Source of the DNA: Bradyrhizobium guangdongense
Lineage (GTDB): Bacteria; Pseudomonadota; Alphaproteobacteria; Rhizobiales; Xanthobacteraceae
Reading direction: 5' to 3'
Length of the DNA stretch: 64,000 bases
Assembly (NCBI RefSeq): GCF_004114975.1
Contig: NZ_CP030051.1
Coordinates: forward strand, 4,650,001-4,714,000
The position numbers and the translations under genes were made by a program. Under the pieces are notes generated by a model. That model worked only from the letters and a program-made list of their open reading frames with translations. It ran no database searches and was not told where the DNA came from. Every line of letters starts with the position of its first letter. Within the stretch, counting starts at the first letter, position 1. Of this stretch, positions 34,121 to 42,714 are shown in pieces.

Positions 34121-34930
34121 CTAGCCGAACATCTTGTTGAGCTCGCCGCCGGGATACCCGCTGGCAAGCTCGGTGAACGTCCCCTTCTCTGCCATTTCCT
34201 TTGCCGCGCGCATGAAGCCGCCCCAGGCGGCGCGGGCGAGCGAGCCGCCGACGCTGATCCGGCGCACGCCGAGATCTTCGGCCTCCTTCAGCGACAGACC
34301 GGAGCCGCCGATCAGGAGATTGAACGGCTTGGGTGCGACGGCCTTCACCACGGCACTGATATCCTCGCGGGTCTTCAGGCCGGGCGCATAGAGGCAATCG
34401 GCGCCGGCGTCCGCGTAAGCGGTGAGCCGGTCGATGACGAGCTTGAGATCCGTGACACCCCACAAGTAAGCCTCGCAGCGGCCGACCAGCAGCGTGCCGC
34501 TATCGCCGATCGCCTTGCGCGAGGCCTTGATGCGCTCGACTGCCAGCGCACGCTCGTAAAGCGGCTTGTCCTTGTCGCCGGTGGAATCCTCGATCGAGAG
34601 ACCGGCGACGCCGGTGCGCACGCCGCGCTCGACATGATCGGCGACCTGATCCGGCTCGACGGCGAAGCCGCCCTCGAAATCCGCATTCACGGGGATGTCG
34701 ACGGACGAGCTCAATGCTGCCAGGTGCTGACAGACATCCTCGACCGTGACACGATTGTCGGCCTTGCCGATGGTCCAGGCAAAGCCCGCACTCGACGACG
34801 CGATCGCCTTGAATCCGAGATGCTGCAACGCCTTGGCGCCCCCGACATCGACCGGATTGGGCAAAATGAAGCAACCGCTTTCGTGCATCTTCCGGAAGGT
34901 CGCGCGCTTGTCAGCAGTTGTCACATGCAT
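34121..34930 (-). CDS. Isocitrate lyase/PEP mutase family protein
   Basis: A 269-residue (beta/alpha)8-barrel protein of the isocitrate lyase/phosphoenolpyruvate mutase superfamily. Recognisable parts are FILPNPVDVGGAKAL, SVDIPVNADFEGGF with metal-site acidic residues, VAGLSIEDSTG, LLVGRCEAYLWG and APGLKTREDI. No KKCGH-type isocitrate lyase loop is present, so it is more like oxaloacetate decarboxylase or 2-methylisocitrate/phosphonopyruvate-type members. The start at 34930 (MHVTTADK) trims 12 residues. It is the last gene of a leftward operon with a monooxygenase and a NIPSNAP protein. Confidence 0.9.
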   Translation of the reverse strand: MHVTTADKRATFRKMHESGCFILPNPVDVGGAKALQHLGFKAIASSSAGFAWTIGKADNRVTVEDVCQHLAALSSSVDIPVNADFEGGFAVEPDQVADHVERGVRTGVAGLSIEDSTGDKDKPLYERALAVERIKASRKAIGDSGTLLVGRCEAYLWGVTDLKLVIDRLTAYADAGADCLYAPGLKTREDISAVVKAVAPKPFNLLIGGSGLSLKEAEDLGVRRISVGGSLARAAWGGFMRAAKEMAEKGTFTELASGYPGGELNKMFG

Positions 34931-34981
34931 GTTTCTCTCCCTTGTTGGCCGCGCAGAGATAGGCACGCGCTTTCATGACCG

Positions 34982-35332
34982 CTAGTGCGCGTCGTGCACG
35001 GCGCGACTGTCCTTCGGCGCCTGCTCGCGATCGTTCATGCCGTAGTCTCTGACCACGCTGGCGATGCGCAGATGATAATCGGCAAAGATCTGCGCCCTGC
35101 CCTTGGCCTGGGTGCGGCGGTGCTCCATCGTGTTGCGCCAGGCCTGCACCGCCGCCTCGTCCCGCCAAAACGAGACCGACAGGATCTTGCCCTTCTCGGT
35201 CAGGCTTTCGAACCGCTCGACCGAGATGAAGCCGTCGATGGTTTGCAGGATTGGCTTCAGATCGGCCGCGAGGTCGAAATAGTCCTGTCGGTGTTCCGGC
35301 TTGGGCCAGACTTCGAAGATCACGGCGATCAT
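34982..35332 (-). CDS. Antibiotic biosynthesis monooxygenase (ABM) family protein
   Basis: A 116-residue ferredoxin-like dimeric alpha/beta-barrel protein (MIAVIFEVWPKPEHRQDYFD, FISVERFESL, LSVSFWRDEAAVQAWRN), as in the ABM family that includes cofactor-free monooxygenases and haem-degrading IsdG-like enzymes. The start at 35332 follows AAGGAG. It lies between the NIPSNAP gene (24-base gap) and the PEP-mutase-like gene (51-base gap) in one operon. Its substrate is unknown. Confidence 0.92.
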   Translation of the reverse strand: MIAVIFEVWPKPEHRQDYFDLAADLKPILQTIDGFISVERFESLTEKGKILSVSFWRDEAAVQAWRNTMEHRRTQAKGRAQIFADYHLRIASVVRDYGMNDREQAPKDSRAVHDAH

Positions 35333-35356
35333 GGGCGTCTCCTTGTCGTTGATGGC

Positions 35357-35665
35357 CTACACTACCACCTTGCGCAGGAAGGTGCGCTCCTCCGCGAGAA
35401 TGAATTTGTTGTCCTCGGCGAAATGGAAATTCGCCATGCCCTCAGCGTCCTGCCGCAGCCGCGCGCGATAGGCTTCATAGGCGGCGAGGCTTTCGAAGGT
35501 GATCAGCGCAAAGGCGATGTTGTTGGTGCCCTCATGCGGCATGAAATAGCCGATCAGGTCGCCGCCACATTTCGGGATGATGGTGAGCCAGCGCTTGGAG
35601 TATTCCTCGAACTGCGCGCGCTTGAACGGATCGAGCTGGTAGCGGATGAAGACGGTGACGGACAT
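35357..35665 (-). CDS. NIPSNAP-family protein
   Basis: A 102-residue dimeric alpha/beta-barrel protein with the NIPSNAP layout: [20 protein letters not shown], the characteristic [21 protein letters not shown], and [15 protein letters not shown] domains are common near stress or aromatic-degradation genes, but their activity is not defined. The start at 35665 is the first gene of a leftward operon, 81 bases from the divergent ArsR gene. A much longer frame continuing through the ArsR gene on the opposite strand is an artefact. Confidence 0.92.
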   Translation of the reverse strand: MSVTVFIRYQLDPFKRAQFEEYSKRWLTIIPKCGGDLIGYFMPHEGTNNIAFALITFESLAAYEAYRARLRQDAEGMANFHFAEDNKFILAEERTFLRKVVV

Positions 35666-35724
35666 GATGGGCACTCCGGTGCTTATGACGACGTAGTGAG
35701 AGGCTACGCGCTTGCCTGTCCACA

Positions 35725-35748
35725 ATGCTTCGGCTATCATCGAAGCAT
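35725..35748. promoter_or_regulatory. Palindrome overlapping the ArsR start codon (candidate operator)
   Basis: ATGCTTCG at 35725-35732 and CGAAGCAT at 35741-35748 form a perfect 8-base inverted repeat with an 8-base spacer, in the 81-base gap between the divergent NIPSNAP and ArsR genes; its right arm contains the first two bases of the ATG at 35747. This is the size and place of an ArsR-type dimer site that would repress both directions. Confidence 0.6.
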
Positions 35749-36445
35749 GAAAGCAGGACCCGACATCGCCATGGTCGCCTCGCTGGTCGGCGACCCCGCC
35801 CGCGCCAACATGCTCACGGCGCTGATGAACGGACGCGCGCTCACGGCCAGCGAGCTCGCGCAGGAGGCCGGCATCACGCCGCAGACCGCGAGCTCGCATC
35901 TGGCCAAGCTCGAGGCCGGCGGCCTGGTCGAGCCCGAGAAGCAGGGCCGCCACCGCTATTATCGTCTCACCGACGACGACGTCGCCGGGGTGCTGGAAGG
36001 CCTCGCCGGCCTTGCCGCGCGCACCGGCCACATGCGCGTGCGCACCGGACCGAAGGATCCGGCGCTGCGGCGCGCGCGGATCTGCTATGACCACCTCGCC
36101 GGCGATCTCGGCGTGCAGATGCTCGACACGATGCGTGCGCGAAACCTGGTCAGGCAGAAAAAGCAGGACATCGAGCTGACGACGGAAGGCGAGCGCTTCC
36201 TCGCCAAGCATTTGCAGATCTCGCCCGAGATGCTCAGCCATCCGCGCCGCCCGGTCTGCAAGGCCTGTCTCGATTGGAGCGAACGGCGGCACCATCTCGC
36301 CGGCACCCTGGGCGCCGCCATGATGCAGCGCTTCTCCGAGCTGAAATGGGCCGCGCGCGACGCCACACCCGGCAGCCGCGTGGTCAACTTCACCCGCACC
36401 GGCGAGAAGCAGTTCGCGGCCCTATTCGGGAACGGCAAGGACTGA
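35747..36445 (+). CDS. ArsR-family transcriptional regulator with extended C-terminus
   Basis: A 232-residue repressor-type protein. The N-terminal winged helix covers about residues 5-90 ([62 protein letters not shown] is the HTH and wing region, shown here in fragments: [18 protein letters not shown]). The additional C-terminal domain ([36 protein letters not shown]) is found in long ArsR proteins and holds three Cys that might sense metals or thiols. The start at 35747 lies inside a palindrome. It is divergent from the NIPSNAP-ABM-PEP mutase-like operon, its probable target. Confidence 0.92.
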   Translation: MKAGPDIAMVASLVGDPARANMLTALMNGRALTASELAQEAGITPQTASSHLAKLEAGGLVEPEKQGRHRYYRLTDDDVAGVLEGLAGLAARTGHMRVRTGPKDPALRRARICYDHLAGDLGVQMLDTMRARNLVRQKKQDIELTTEGERFLAKHLQISPEMLSHPRRPVCKACLDWSERRHHLAGTLGAAMMQRFSELKWAARDATPGSRVVNFTRTGEKQFAALFGNGKD

Positions 36446-36473
36446 CAACACGTTTGCGTGTGGACTCTCACCG

Positions 36474-36585
36474 CCGTCATGGCCGGGCTTGACCCGGCCA
36501 TCCACGTCTTTATTGCGGCTGGCACATGGATGCCCCGGGACATCTGGCGCGAAGACGCGCTTCGCGCTTTTGCCGGGCATGACGG
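36474..36585. repeat. Palindromic intergenic repeat (CGTCATGGCCGGGCTTGACC type)
   Basis: CGTCATGGCCGGGCTTGACC at 36475-36494 with GGCCATCCACGTC is mirrored by CATGGATGCCCCGGGACAT and TGCCGGGCATGACG ending at 36584. The last bases (GACGGAGACC) also supply the Shine-Dalgarno GGAGA of the following hydrolase gene. Confidence 0.8.
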
Positions 36586-36593
36586 AGACCGCA

Positions 36594-37601
36594 ATGAACC
36601 GCATCTTCCCGGCAACGCTCGGTATCGCCCTTATGACTATCCCGTTTGCAGCACGTGCCACCGACACGCCGCAACGCGAGCCCTATGGCATCGCGCTCGA
36701 AGGCTTTGCCTATCCCTATCCCGTGCACCTGCTGCCGGTAACCAACGACGGCGAACAGCTCAGCATGGCCTATATGGATGTCGCGCCGGCGCAACCGAAC
36801 GGGCGCACCGTGGTGCTGCTGCACGGGCGCAATTTTCCGTCGAGCTACTGGGCTGATGTCATCAAGATGTTGAACGATGCCGGCTATCGCGTCGTAGTGC
36901 CCGACCAGATCGGCTTCGGCAAATCGTCCAAGCCCATCGGCGAATTGCATTTCGACACCCTGGCGCGCAACACCATCGCGCTGCTCGACCATCTCAAGAT
37001 CGACAAAACGGACATCATCGCACATTCAATGGGCGGCATGCTGGGCGTGCGTATCGCGCGCGCCTATCCGGACCGCGTCACCCATCTGGTGCTGACAGCG
37101 CCGATCGGCCTCGAAGACTACCGCCTCTACGTGCCGCCGACGCCGACCGAGAAGATGATCGAGACCGAAGACAAGCTCACCGCCGACGGCTATCGCAAGC
37201 AGCTCCAGACCAACTACGCGATCAAGCTGCCGCCCGACGCCATCACGCCGTTCATCGACGCCCGCTTCAACATCAAGGGCAGCCCGGATTATCCCCGCTG
37301 GCTGCGCGCCTTCGTCTCTTCCGGCCAAATGATCTATCGCGAGCCGGTCGCGCACGAGATTGCTCTCGTCACAGAACCGGTGCTGTTCGTCATGGGCGCC
37401 GACGATCATAACGCACCGGGCCGACCGAATGCGCCGGAAGCATTGCGCGCAAAGATGGGACAGAACGCCGCACTCGCAAAAGCATTTGCGGCAAAGATGC
37501 CGAACGCGCGGGCGGAGGTGATCCCGGACACCGGGCACCTCGTCTTCCTCGAGGCGCCGGCGACCTACAAGGAGATGGTGCTGGGCTTCCTCGGCCGCTA
37601 G
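36594..37601 (+). CDS. Secreted alpha/beta hydrolase
   Basis: A 335-residue exported alpha/beta-hydrolase-fold protein. Start ATG at 36594 follows GGAGA and gives a signal peptide (MNRIFPATLGIALMTIPFAA). Catalytic features: oxyanion HGRNFPSSYW, nucleophile elbow IIAHSMGGMLG, an acidic residue near VLFVMGADDHNAPG and the His of PDTGHLVFLE. It resembles epoxide hydrolase/lipase-type proteins; substrate unknown. It lies downstream of a repeat that separates it from the ArsR gene. Confidence 0.92.
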   Translation: MNRIFPATLGIALMTIPFAARATDTPQREPYGIALEGFAYPYPVHLLPVTNDGEQLSMAYMDVAPAQPNGRTVVLLHGRNFPSSYWADVIKMLNDAGYRVVVPDQIGFGKSSKPIGELHFDTLARNTIALLDHLKIDKTDIIAHSMGGMLGVRIARAYPDRVTHLVLTAPIGLEDYRLYVPPTPTEKMIETEDKLTADGYRKQLQTNYAIKLPPDAITPFIDARFNIKGSPDYPRWLRAFVSSGQMIYREPVAHEIALVTEPVLFVMGADDHNAPGRPNAPEALRAKMGQNAALAKAFAAKMPNARAEVIPDTGHLVFLEAPATYKEMVLGFLGR

Positions 37602-37791
37602 CGCCATTCATGTCGCGCAAGGCCGTGCGCGAGAAATGTTCATGCCGCATTCAGGTCATGATTGGCAGGCTTGGATCGCGACGTGCCGACACGGCTTTCA
37701 AATTTAACGTGTCGAATCGTGTCTCTTGATTCATTGTGCGCCGCAAGCGCGCGACCTCAAAGATTTGCCCCAAGGACGAGAGGAAGACCCC

Positions 37792-38037
37792 ATGAAATAT
37801 CTCTTCGCCGCCGTGATGCTCGCCAGCGCGGTCGTCGGTTTCAGCGAGGCAGCCAGCGCTGCCGGTGGTTGCGGACCCGGCTGGTACCGCGGGCCCTATG
37901 GCGGCTGCCGTCCGATGCGCGGTCCTGTCGTCGTGGCCCCCGGCCCCGTCGTGGTCGCCCCGCCTGTTGTCGTCGTGCGTCCGCGCGTGTGCCCCTATGG
38001 CTTCCGCTGGTATGCCGGCCGCTGCCGTCCGTTCTGA
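37792..38037 (+). CDS. Small secreted GCG/CRP-rich protein
   Basis: An 81-residue exported protein of the Bradyrhizobium type with GCG...CRPx prefix. The signal peptide is MKYLFAAVMLASAVVGFSEA. The mature part starts GGCGPGWYRGPYGGCRPMRG, then a Val/Pro-rich stretch, and ends VCPYGFRWYAGRCRPF. Four Cys may form two disulphides. The function is unknown. A terminator follows 20 bases after the stop. Confidence 0.82.
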   Translation: MKYLFAAVMLASAVVGFSEAASAAGGCGPGWYRGPYGGCRPMRGPVVVAPGPVVVAPPVVVVRPRVCPYGFRWYAGRCRPF

Positions 38038-38056
38038 TCTCCCGTACTTGCGACAT

Positions 38057-38084
38057 GGCCGCGCAGAACTGCGCGGCCGTTTTC
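38057..38084 (+). terminator. Rho-independent terminator
   Basis: GGCCGCGC at 38057-38064 pairs with GCGCGGCC at 38071-38078 across AGAACT, followed by GTTTTC. It ends the small secreted protein gene. Confidence 0.88.
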
Positions 38085-38101
38085 GCTGAAGCACCATCAA
38101 C

Positions 38102-38133
38102 AAAAAGGGGATCGTGATCGCGATCCCCTTTTT
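38102..38133 (-). terminator. Bidirectional terminator hairpin
   Basis: AAAAAGGGGATCG at 38102-38114 pairs perfectly with CGATCCCCTTTTT at 38121-38133. The A and T tracts on both sides allow termination in either direction between the convergent genes; it probably ends the leftward His/Trp-rich gene at 38148. Confidence 0.9.
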
Positions 38134-38147
38134 CATTCCAGGCGCTG

Positions 38148-38447
38148 TTACCAATGACGCCAGTGGTGGCGATGCCAGCGATGGCGCCAGCCCCAATGGC
38201 GATGGCGCCAACCCCAGTGACGGTGGTGCCAACCCCAGTGACGGCCGTGCCAATGCACCTGCTCGGGCTTGAGCTGCGCGGCTTCCTCGCTGGTGGTCAC
38301 CGCAGGGTGAACTTCCGGATGGCCTTGCGGCAGCCCGACCTCACCGAGCGGCTGCGGCGCCAACGGCGCGGCCTGAACGGCAGCAGTCAATGCCGCGGCG
38401 CCCGCCGCGACACCAAAGGCAAGTTTCAAAAAGTTCCGGCGCTCCAT
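38148..38447 (-). CDS. Tat-exported His/Trp-rich repeat protein
   Basis: A 99-residue protein with a twin-arginine-like signal (MERRNFLKLAFGVAAGAAAL). The second half is a striking tandem repeat of HWGWRHR/HHRHWGWRHR units, about one third His, ending WHRHHWRHW. Such clusters can bind Ni, Cu or Zn. The start at 38447 is chosen because MERRNFLK fits a Tat signal and the upstream frame is poor. The function is unknown; periplasmic metal storage or sensing is inferred from composition only. Confidence 0.78.
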   Translation of the reverse strand: MERRNFLKLAFGVAAGAAALTAAVQAAPLAPQPLGEVGLPQGHPEVHPAVTTSEEAAQLKPEQVHWHGRHWGWHHRHWGWRHRHWGWRHRWHRHHWRHW

Positions 38448-38552
38448 GAAGATATCCTCTATCCAATCGATCGAGTGATGCGCCAGAAGTGTCGCGGCGA
38501 TGACATGAACTGAGGCTGAATGCAATTCAGATAGGCTGCAGGCGTAAGCCCG

Positions 38553-38867
38553 CTACTGCGCAAATTCCTGCGCCAGCACCAGCGTCTCGCGCGCACGTTG
38601 CACCTCTGGCCAGTCGCGGTTGAAATCGGCGACGAGCCGCTTCAGCGCATCACCCTTCAGTATCGCCTGAAGCTTGGCCTCGTCGTCGAATTGATACATC
38701 GCCTGATGCAGCGAGGGATCGTCCAGACTCCAGAATCGCCACGCCTTGCTGACTCCGAACGTCTTGACCGCATCGGGAAGGTGCTCGGTCTCGTACCAGG
38801 TATCGAAGGCGGCGCGCTTGCTGGCGTCAGTGATGATGGCGCGGACGACGAAGTAGGCGGCGGGCAT
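38553..38867 (-). CDS. Small dimeric alpha/beta-barrel-like hypothetical protein
   Basis: A 104-residue protein. MPAAYFVVRAIITDASKRAA, TWYETEHLPDAVKTFGVSKAW and MYQFDDEAKLQAI fit a ferredoxin-like dimeric alpha/beta-barrel fold as in EthD-like or ABM-like proteins. No catalytic residue can be assigned. The start at 38867 is preferred because the upstream frame lies outside the conserved region. It is divergent from the GST gene. Confidence 0.72.
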   Translation of the reverse strand: MPAAYFVVRAIITDASKRAAFDTWYETEHLPDAVKTFGVSKAWRFWSLDDPSLHQAMYQFDDEAKLQAILKGDALKRLVADFNRDWPEVQRARETLVLAQEFAQ

Positions 38868-39135
38868 CGGATTTCCTCCTGTTGTTTGGCCGGAGCATAG
38901 ACGGTTATAGTGCCGGCGGCGGAAGATCGAGCTCGGAACAGAGAGGGAATTGTCACCCCTCCAAGGCATTCGTCTTAACCACGCCTTCGCCTTTCATTCG
39001 ATCTCAGGACGCGAGATCGTCAGGCGCTCCGGCTTGCCGGTAAGCCGGCGCAGCGCGACGTAGAAAAATCGTTTCCTCGCTGTCGGAACGCACGGCCCTC
39101 GTCCGTCCTAGGCCCAGACAGCACGGAGACACAGC

Positions 39136-39789
39136 ATGCCCGACCTCACCCTCGCCACCTTCGACTGGGTTCCCCCGCCGCCGCGCGGTTTCGTACGCGA
39201 TCTCAGGGTGCGCTGGGCGCTGGAGGAAGCCGCCTTGCCCTATCGCGTCGCCAGCGTGCCGTTCGATAATCGCGGCGCCGAACATCTCGCGCACCAGCCG
39301 TTCGGCCAGGTGCCGTGGCTGACCGACGGCGACCTCTCGATCTTCGAGACCGGGGCGATCCTGCTCCATCTCGGCGGGCTCAGCGCAAAGCTGATGCCCC
39401 CGGATCGCCGCGGTCGGAATGAAGCGACCGAATGGCTGTTCGCCGCGCTCAATTCGGTGGAGATGGCGAGCCTGCCCTGGGGAATGTCGAAATTCATGAA
39501 ACATCCGAGCGACACCGCGGCGTGGAAGTTCGTCGACGACTTCCTCAAGCTCCGTCTCAAGCATCTCGAGCCGGTGCTTGCGAGCCGCGAATGGCTCGCG
39601 GGCTCCTTCTCCGTCGCCGACATTTTGATGGCCGACGTGCTGCGCGTCGTCGATGGCTTCGACGGGCTGGCGGACAGCCCTGCCTGCCGCGCCTATGTCG
39701 CGCGCGCGACCAGCCGACCGGCCTTTGCCAGGGCCCACGCGGACCAGCTGGCGCATTTCGCTGCGGCGGATAAGGCGCGCGGGATGTGA
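39136..39789 (+). CDS. Glutathione S-transferase family protein
   Basis: A 217-residue GST. The N-terminal thioredoxin-like domain has LATFDWVPPPPRGFVRDLRVRWALEEAALPY-type sequence (read as LRVRWALEEAALPY), QVPWLTDGDLSIFETGAI with the cis-Pro and the glutathione-binding Glu-Thr/Ser. The helical C-terminal domain ends with SVADILMADVLR. The catalytic residue is not obvious (no Tyr/Ser at the usual position), as in many bacterial GSTs. GGAG precedes the ATG at 39136. It is monocistronic. Confidence 0.93.
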   Translation: MPDLTLATFDWVPPPPRGFVRDLRVRWALEEAALPYRVASVPFDNRGAEHLAHQPFGQVPWLTDGDLSIFETGAILLHLGGLSAKLMPPDRRGRNEATEWLFAALNSVEMASLPWGMSKFMKHPSDTAAWKFVDDFLKLRLKHLEPVLASREWLAGSFSVADILMADVLRVVDGFDGLADSPACRAYVARATSRPAFARAHADQLAHFAAADKARGM

Positions 39790-39842
39790 TCCACCGCACA
39801 GAATTAACCCGGGGTTAGCCATAGGCTCACGACCACCGGAAC

Positions 39843-39857
39843 GAAGCAATTTGCTTC
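39843..39857. promoter_or_regulatory. 15-base palindrome upstream of a small gene
   Basis: GAAGCAA at 39843-39849 and TTGCTTC at 39851-39857 are perfect inverted arms around one base, 38 bases before the start of the 50-residue gene. It could be a repressor site; no protein is known. Confidence 0.35.
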
Positions 39858-39895
39858 AAATTATCGGCTTAAGTTCTTTCCGCGGAAGGTGACAC

Positions 39896-40048
39896 ATGGC
39901 CCGCATCGATTATCTCAGAGAGCAAGTCGCCCGCGCCGAGCGTCTGGCGAAAGCGATCCTCGACCAGCAGACCTCGGAACGGCTGCAGGCGTTTGCCGCC
40001 GAATGTCGCGCGGAGCTGCAGGTGCTGAGCCTCAAGACCGCCGCATAA
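39896..40048 (+). CDS. Small 50-residue hypothetical protein
   Basis: This protein is short, helical and charged: it begins MARIDYLREQVARAERLAKA and ends LQVLSLKTAA. Heptad-like spacing of Leu and Ala suggests a coiled coil. AAGG lies 8 bases before the ATG. It is a typical small rhizobial protein of unknown function. It ends 9 bases before the convergent two-helix membrane protein gene at 40058. Confidence 0.65.
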   Translation: MARIDYLREQVARAERLAKAILDQQTSERLQAFAAECRAELQVLSLKTAA

Positions 40049-40057
40049 GGCAGCGCA

Positions 40058-40405
40058 TCACACCAGCTTCATCGGCGTATCGGTGACCACGCGCAGGTCG
40101 ATCCTGCCGATCAGTGCAGCACGGCGCGCCTCGGCAGCACTGATCGCACCGTCCGTCTGCCGCAACGTTGAGACGTTCGAGCCGAGCGAAACGATGCCGC
40201 CGAGCACCAGCGCAATCGCGCCGAGCGCGGCAGTCTGACCCAATCCGAATAGCCCGAGGATGGTGACCAGAAGCAGCGCTGCACCGCTGCCGATCGCGAT
40301 CTTGGACGCCAGGATGTACTTCCGGCATCGCTCCGCGATCCCGGCGAGCCGCTCGATCCGATCCTCGATATCGGAGATTTCGTCGGTCGGATCGTCTGAA
40401 GTCAT
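40058..40405 (-). CDS. Two-helix membrane hypothetical protein
   Basis: A 115-residue protein. Residues 1-30 are acidic and helical (IEDRIERLAGIAERCRKYI), then two adjacent hydrophobic helices follow at about 33-76 (ASKIAIGSGAALLLVTILGL and TAALGAIALVLGGIVSLGS). The C-terminus is soluble (EARRAALIGRIDLRVVTDTP). Both ends are probably cytoplasmic. No family was named. It is 67 bases downstream of the carboxylase-beta gene on the same strand. Confidence 0.72.
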   Translation of the reverse strand: MTSDDPTDEISDIEDRIERLAGIAERCRKYILASKIAIGSGAALLLVTILGLFGLGQTAALGAIALVLGGIVSLGSNVSTLRQTDGAISAAEARRAALIGRIDLRVVTDTPMKLV

Positions 40406-40472
40406 GGGGTATCAACCAGCAACGGTCGATGGGTGACCCGGATTTCGCCTGCGCTCCATCCGGGCTACGCGA

Positions 40473-42005
40473 TCACAACGGCAAATTGTCGTGCTTCTTC
40501 GCCGGCGCCTCGACCTTCTTGTCCTTCAGCATCGCCAGCGCCCGGGCGATCCGCTTCCGCGTCGAGTGCGGCATGATGACGTCGTCGATGTAGCCGCGCT
40601 CGGCGGCGATGAAGGGTGACAGGAAGCGGTCTTCGTATTCCTTGGTGCGCGCGGCGATCTTGTCGGGGTCGCCGATGTCACTGCGGAAGATGATCTCGAC
40701 CGCGCCCTTGGCGCCCATGACGGCGATCTGGGCGGTCGGCCAGGCGTAGTTCATGTCGGCACCGATTTCCTTGGACGCCATGACGTCGAAGGCGCCGCCA
40801 TAGGCCTTGCGGGTGATGATGGTGACTAGCGGCACGGTGCACTGCGAGTACGCGAACAGGAGTTTTGCGCCGTGCTTGATCAGGCCGCCATATTCCTGCG
40901 CAGTGCCCGGCAGGAAGCCCGGCACGTCGACGAAGGTGACGATCGGGATGTTGAAGGCGTCACAAAAACGAACGAAGCGCGCGGCCTTGCGCGAGGCGTC
41001 AGAATCGAGCACGCCGGCCAGCACCATCGGCTGATTGGCGACGAAGCCGACGGTGCGGCCCGCGATGCGTCCGAAGCCGGTGACGATGTTCTTGGCGAAG
41101 GCTTCCGCGATCTCGAAGAAGTCGCCCTCGTCCACGACCTTCAGGATCAGCTCCTTCATGTCGTAGGGCTTGTTCGGATTGTCGGGGATCAGGGTATCGA
41201 GCGACATGTCGATCCGGGCGGTGTCGTCGAAGCTCGGCCATTCCGGCACGCCGTCGGTGTTATTGGACGGCAGGAAGTCGATCAGGCGCCGCATCTGCAG
41301 CAGCGTCTCGACGTCGTTCTCGAAGGCGCCGTCGGCGATCGAGGAGCGCGTCGCGTGCACCGAGGCGCCGCCGAGCTCTTCCGCCGTGACGACCTCGTTG
41401 GTCACGGTCTTCACCACGTCGGGGCCGGTGACGAACATGTAGCTGGTGTTCTTCACCATGAAGATGAAGTCGGTCATCGCAGGCGAATAGACGTCGCCGC
41501 CAGCGCAGGGACCCATGATGACCGAGATCTGCGGGATCACGCCCGAGGCGAGCACGTTGCGGCGGAACACGTAGGAATAACCTGCGAGCGCGGCGACGCC
41601 CTCCTGGATGCGCGCGCCGCCCGCGTCATAGAGGCCGATGATGGGCGCCCGCGCCTTCATCGCCATGTCCTGGAGCTTGGTGATCTTAAGCGCGTGGGTC
41701 TCGGAGAGCGAGCCGCCGAACACCGTGAAGTCCTTGGCGAAGACGAACGTCTTGCGGCCGTTGACGGTGCCCCAGCCGGTGACGACGCCGTCGCCCGGCA
41801 CCTTGGTCTTCTCCATGCCGAACTCGGTAGAACGGTGCTCGACGAACATGTCGAACTCCTCGAACGATCCCTTGTCGAGCAGCAGCTCGATGCGCTCGCG
41901 CGCGGTCAGCTTGCCGCGGGCGTGCTGCGCCTCGATGCGCTTCTCCCCGCCGCCGAGCTTGGCGCCGGCACGACGGTCTTCAAGGGCGTCCAGGATGTGT
42001 TTCAT
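40473..42005 (-). CDS. pccB: Acyl-CoA (propionyl-CoA) carboxylase beta subunit
   Basis: A 510-residue carboxyltransferase that moves CO2 from biotin to propionyl-CoA or a similar acyl-CoA. The N-terminal half has [20 protein letters not shown] and [12 protein letters not shown]; the C-terminal half has GQ-like biotin-site sequences [15 protein letters not shown] and [19 protein letters not shown]. The length is normal for PccB. The biotin-carboxylase alpha subunit is not in this window. Acetyl-CoA carboxylase is excluded because the protein contains both carboxyltransferase halves. It feeds methylmalonyl-CoA metabolism from odd-chain or branched substrates. Confidence 0.95.
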   Translation of the reverse strand: MKHILDALEDRRAGAKLGGGEKRIEAQHARGKLTARERIELLLDKGSFEEFDMFVEHRSTEFGMEKTKVPGDGVVTGWGTVNGRKTFVFAKDFTVFGGSLSETHALKITKLQDMAMKARAPIIGLYDAGGARIQEGVAALAGYSYVFRRNVLASGVIPQISVIMGPCAGGDVYSPAMTDFIFMVKNTSYMFVTGPDVVKTVTNEVVTAEELGGASVHATRSSIADGAFENDVETLLQMRRLIDFLPSNNTDGVPEWPSFDDTARIDMSLDTLIPDNPNKPYDMKELILKVVDEGDFFEIAEAFAKNIVTGFGRIAGRTVGFVANQPMVLAGVLDSDASRKAARFVRFCDAFNIPIVTFVDVPGFLPGTAQEYGGLIKHGAKLLFAYSQCTVPLVTIITRKAYGGAFDVMASKEIGADMNYAWPTAQIAVMGAKGAVEIIFRSDIGDPDKIAARTKEYEDRFLSPFIAAERGYIDDVIMPHSTRKRIARALAMLKDKKVEAPAKKHDNLPL

Positions 42006-42144
42006 TTGCTCCCGCCAGTTCTTAAGTGATGCGGGGTTCTAACACGGCATTTTGCGGGGCGGGAAGCCGCTTTCGGCCTTGCAGGGCAGCCCTGAATCAG
42101 CGTGAAAGCGCAAGGAATTTCAAAGTTTTGCCCGGGAGACGAGC

Positions 42145-42549
42145 ATGAGCGAAGCAACGGCCGAGACCGGCGCGGCAACGGGCGGTGTCAACATCCTGCT
42201 GCGGCTGGAGGGCCTGACCTTGTTTGCGGGGATGGTGGTGCTCTACTGGGCCTGGGACGGTTCCTGGTGGGTCTTTGCCCTGCTGTTCTTCGTCCCCGAT
42301 CTGAGTTTCCTGGCCTACCTCGTCGATGCCAGATTCGGCGCGCTGGTCTATAACGCCGCCCACAGCTACATGACCCCGGTGGCGCTGCTGACGCTGGGCT
42401 TCGGCCTGGCCTCGCCGCTCACTTTGTCCATCGCCTTGATCTGGCTCGCCCATATCGGCATCGACCGTGCGCTGGGCTACGGCCTGAAATATTCCGCCGG
42501 GTTCGGCTTCACCCATCTGGGGCGGATCGGCCGACAGAAGGACGCCTGA
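42145..42549 (+). CDS. DUF4260 family membrane protein
   Basis: A 134-residue integral membrane protein with about four helices. The conserved wording fits the DUF4260 family: LLRLEGLTLFAGMVVLYWAW, FFVPDLSFLAYLVDARFGAL, YNAAHSYMTPVALL, IWLAHIGIDRALGYGLKY. The function is unknown. It is small, monocistronic, and divergent from the carboxylase gene. Confidence 0.92.
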   Translation: MSEATAETGAATGGVNILLRLEGLTLFAGMVVLYWAWDGSWWVFALLFFVPDLSFLAYLVDARFGALVYNAAHSYMTPVALLTLGFGLASPLTLSIALIWLAHIGIDRALGYGLKYSAGFGFTHLGRIGRQKDA

Positions 42550-42714
42550 GCTCGGCGTGCCTGGGCGGCAGGATCGCCGTCATTTTGTCGCGCGTCGCCG
42601 GTTGACCTGACCAGCCGATTCAGGCTTGCTCAGGGCTTGCGATCAGGCGCCGAATGTTGCGTGAGCTCAGTCGGTACGGCGGCGGTCATCACGTCCGGCT
42701 GCAAGCATCTGTCC

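Noticed and set aside
34985..36445. A 486-codon reading frame that seems to fuse a new domain to ArsR
   Set aside because: The first 250 codons are antisense to the NIPSNAP and ABM genes; the ArsR protein begins at 35747.
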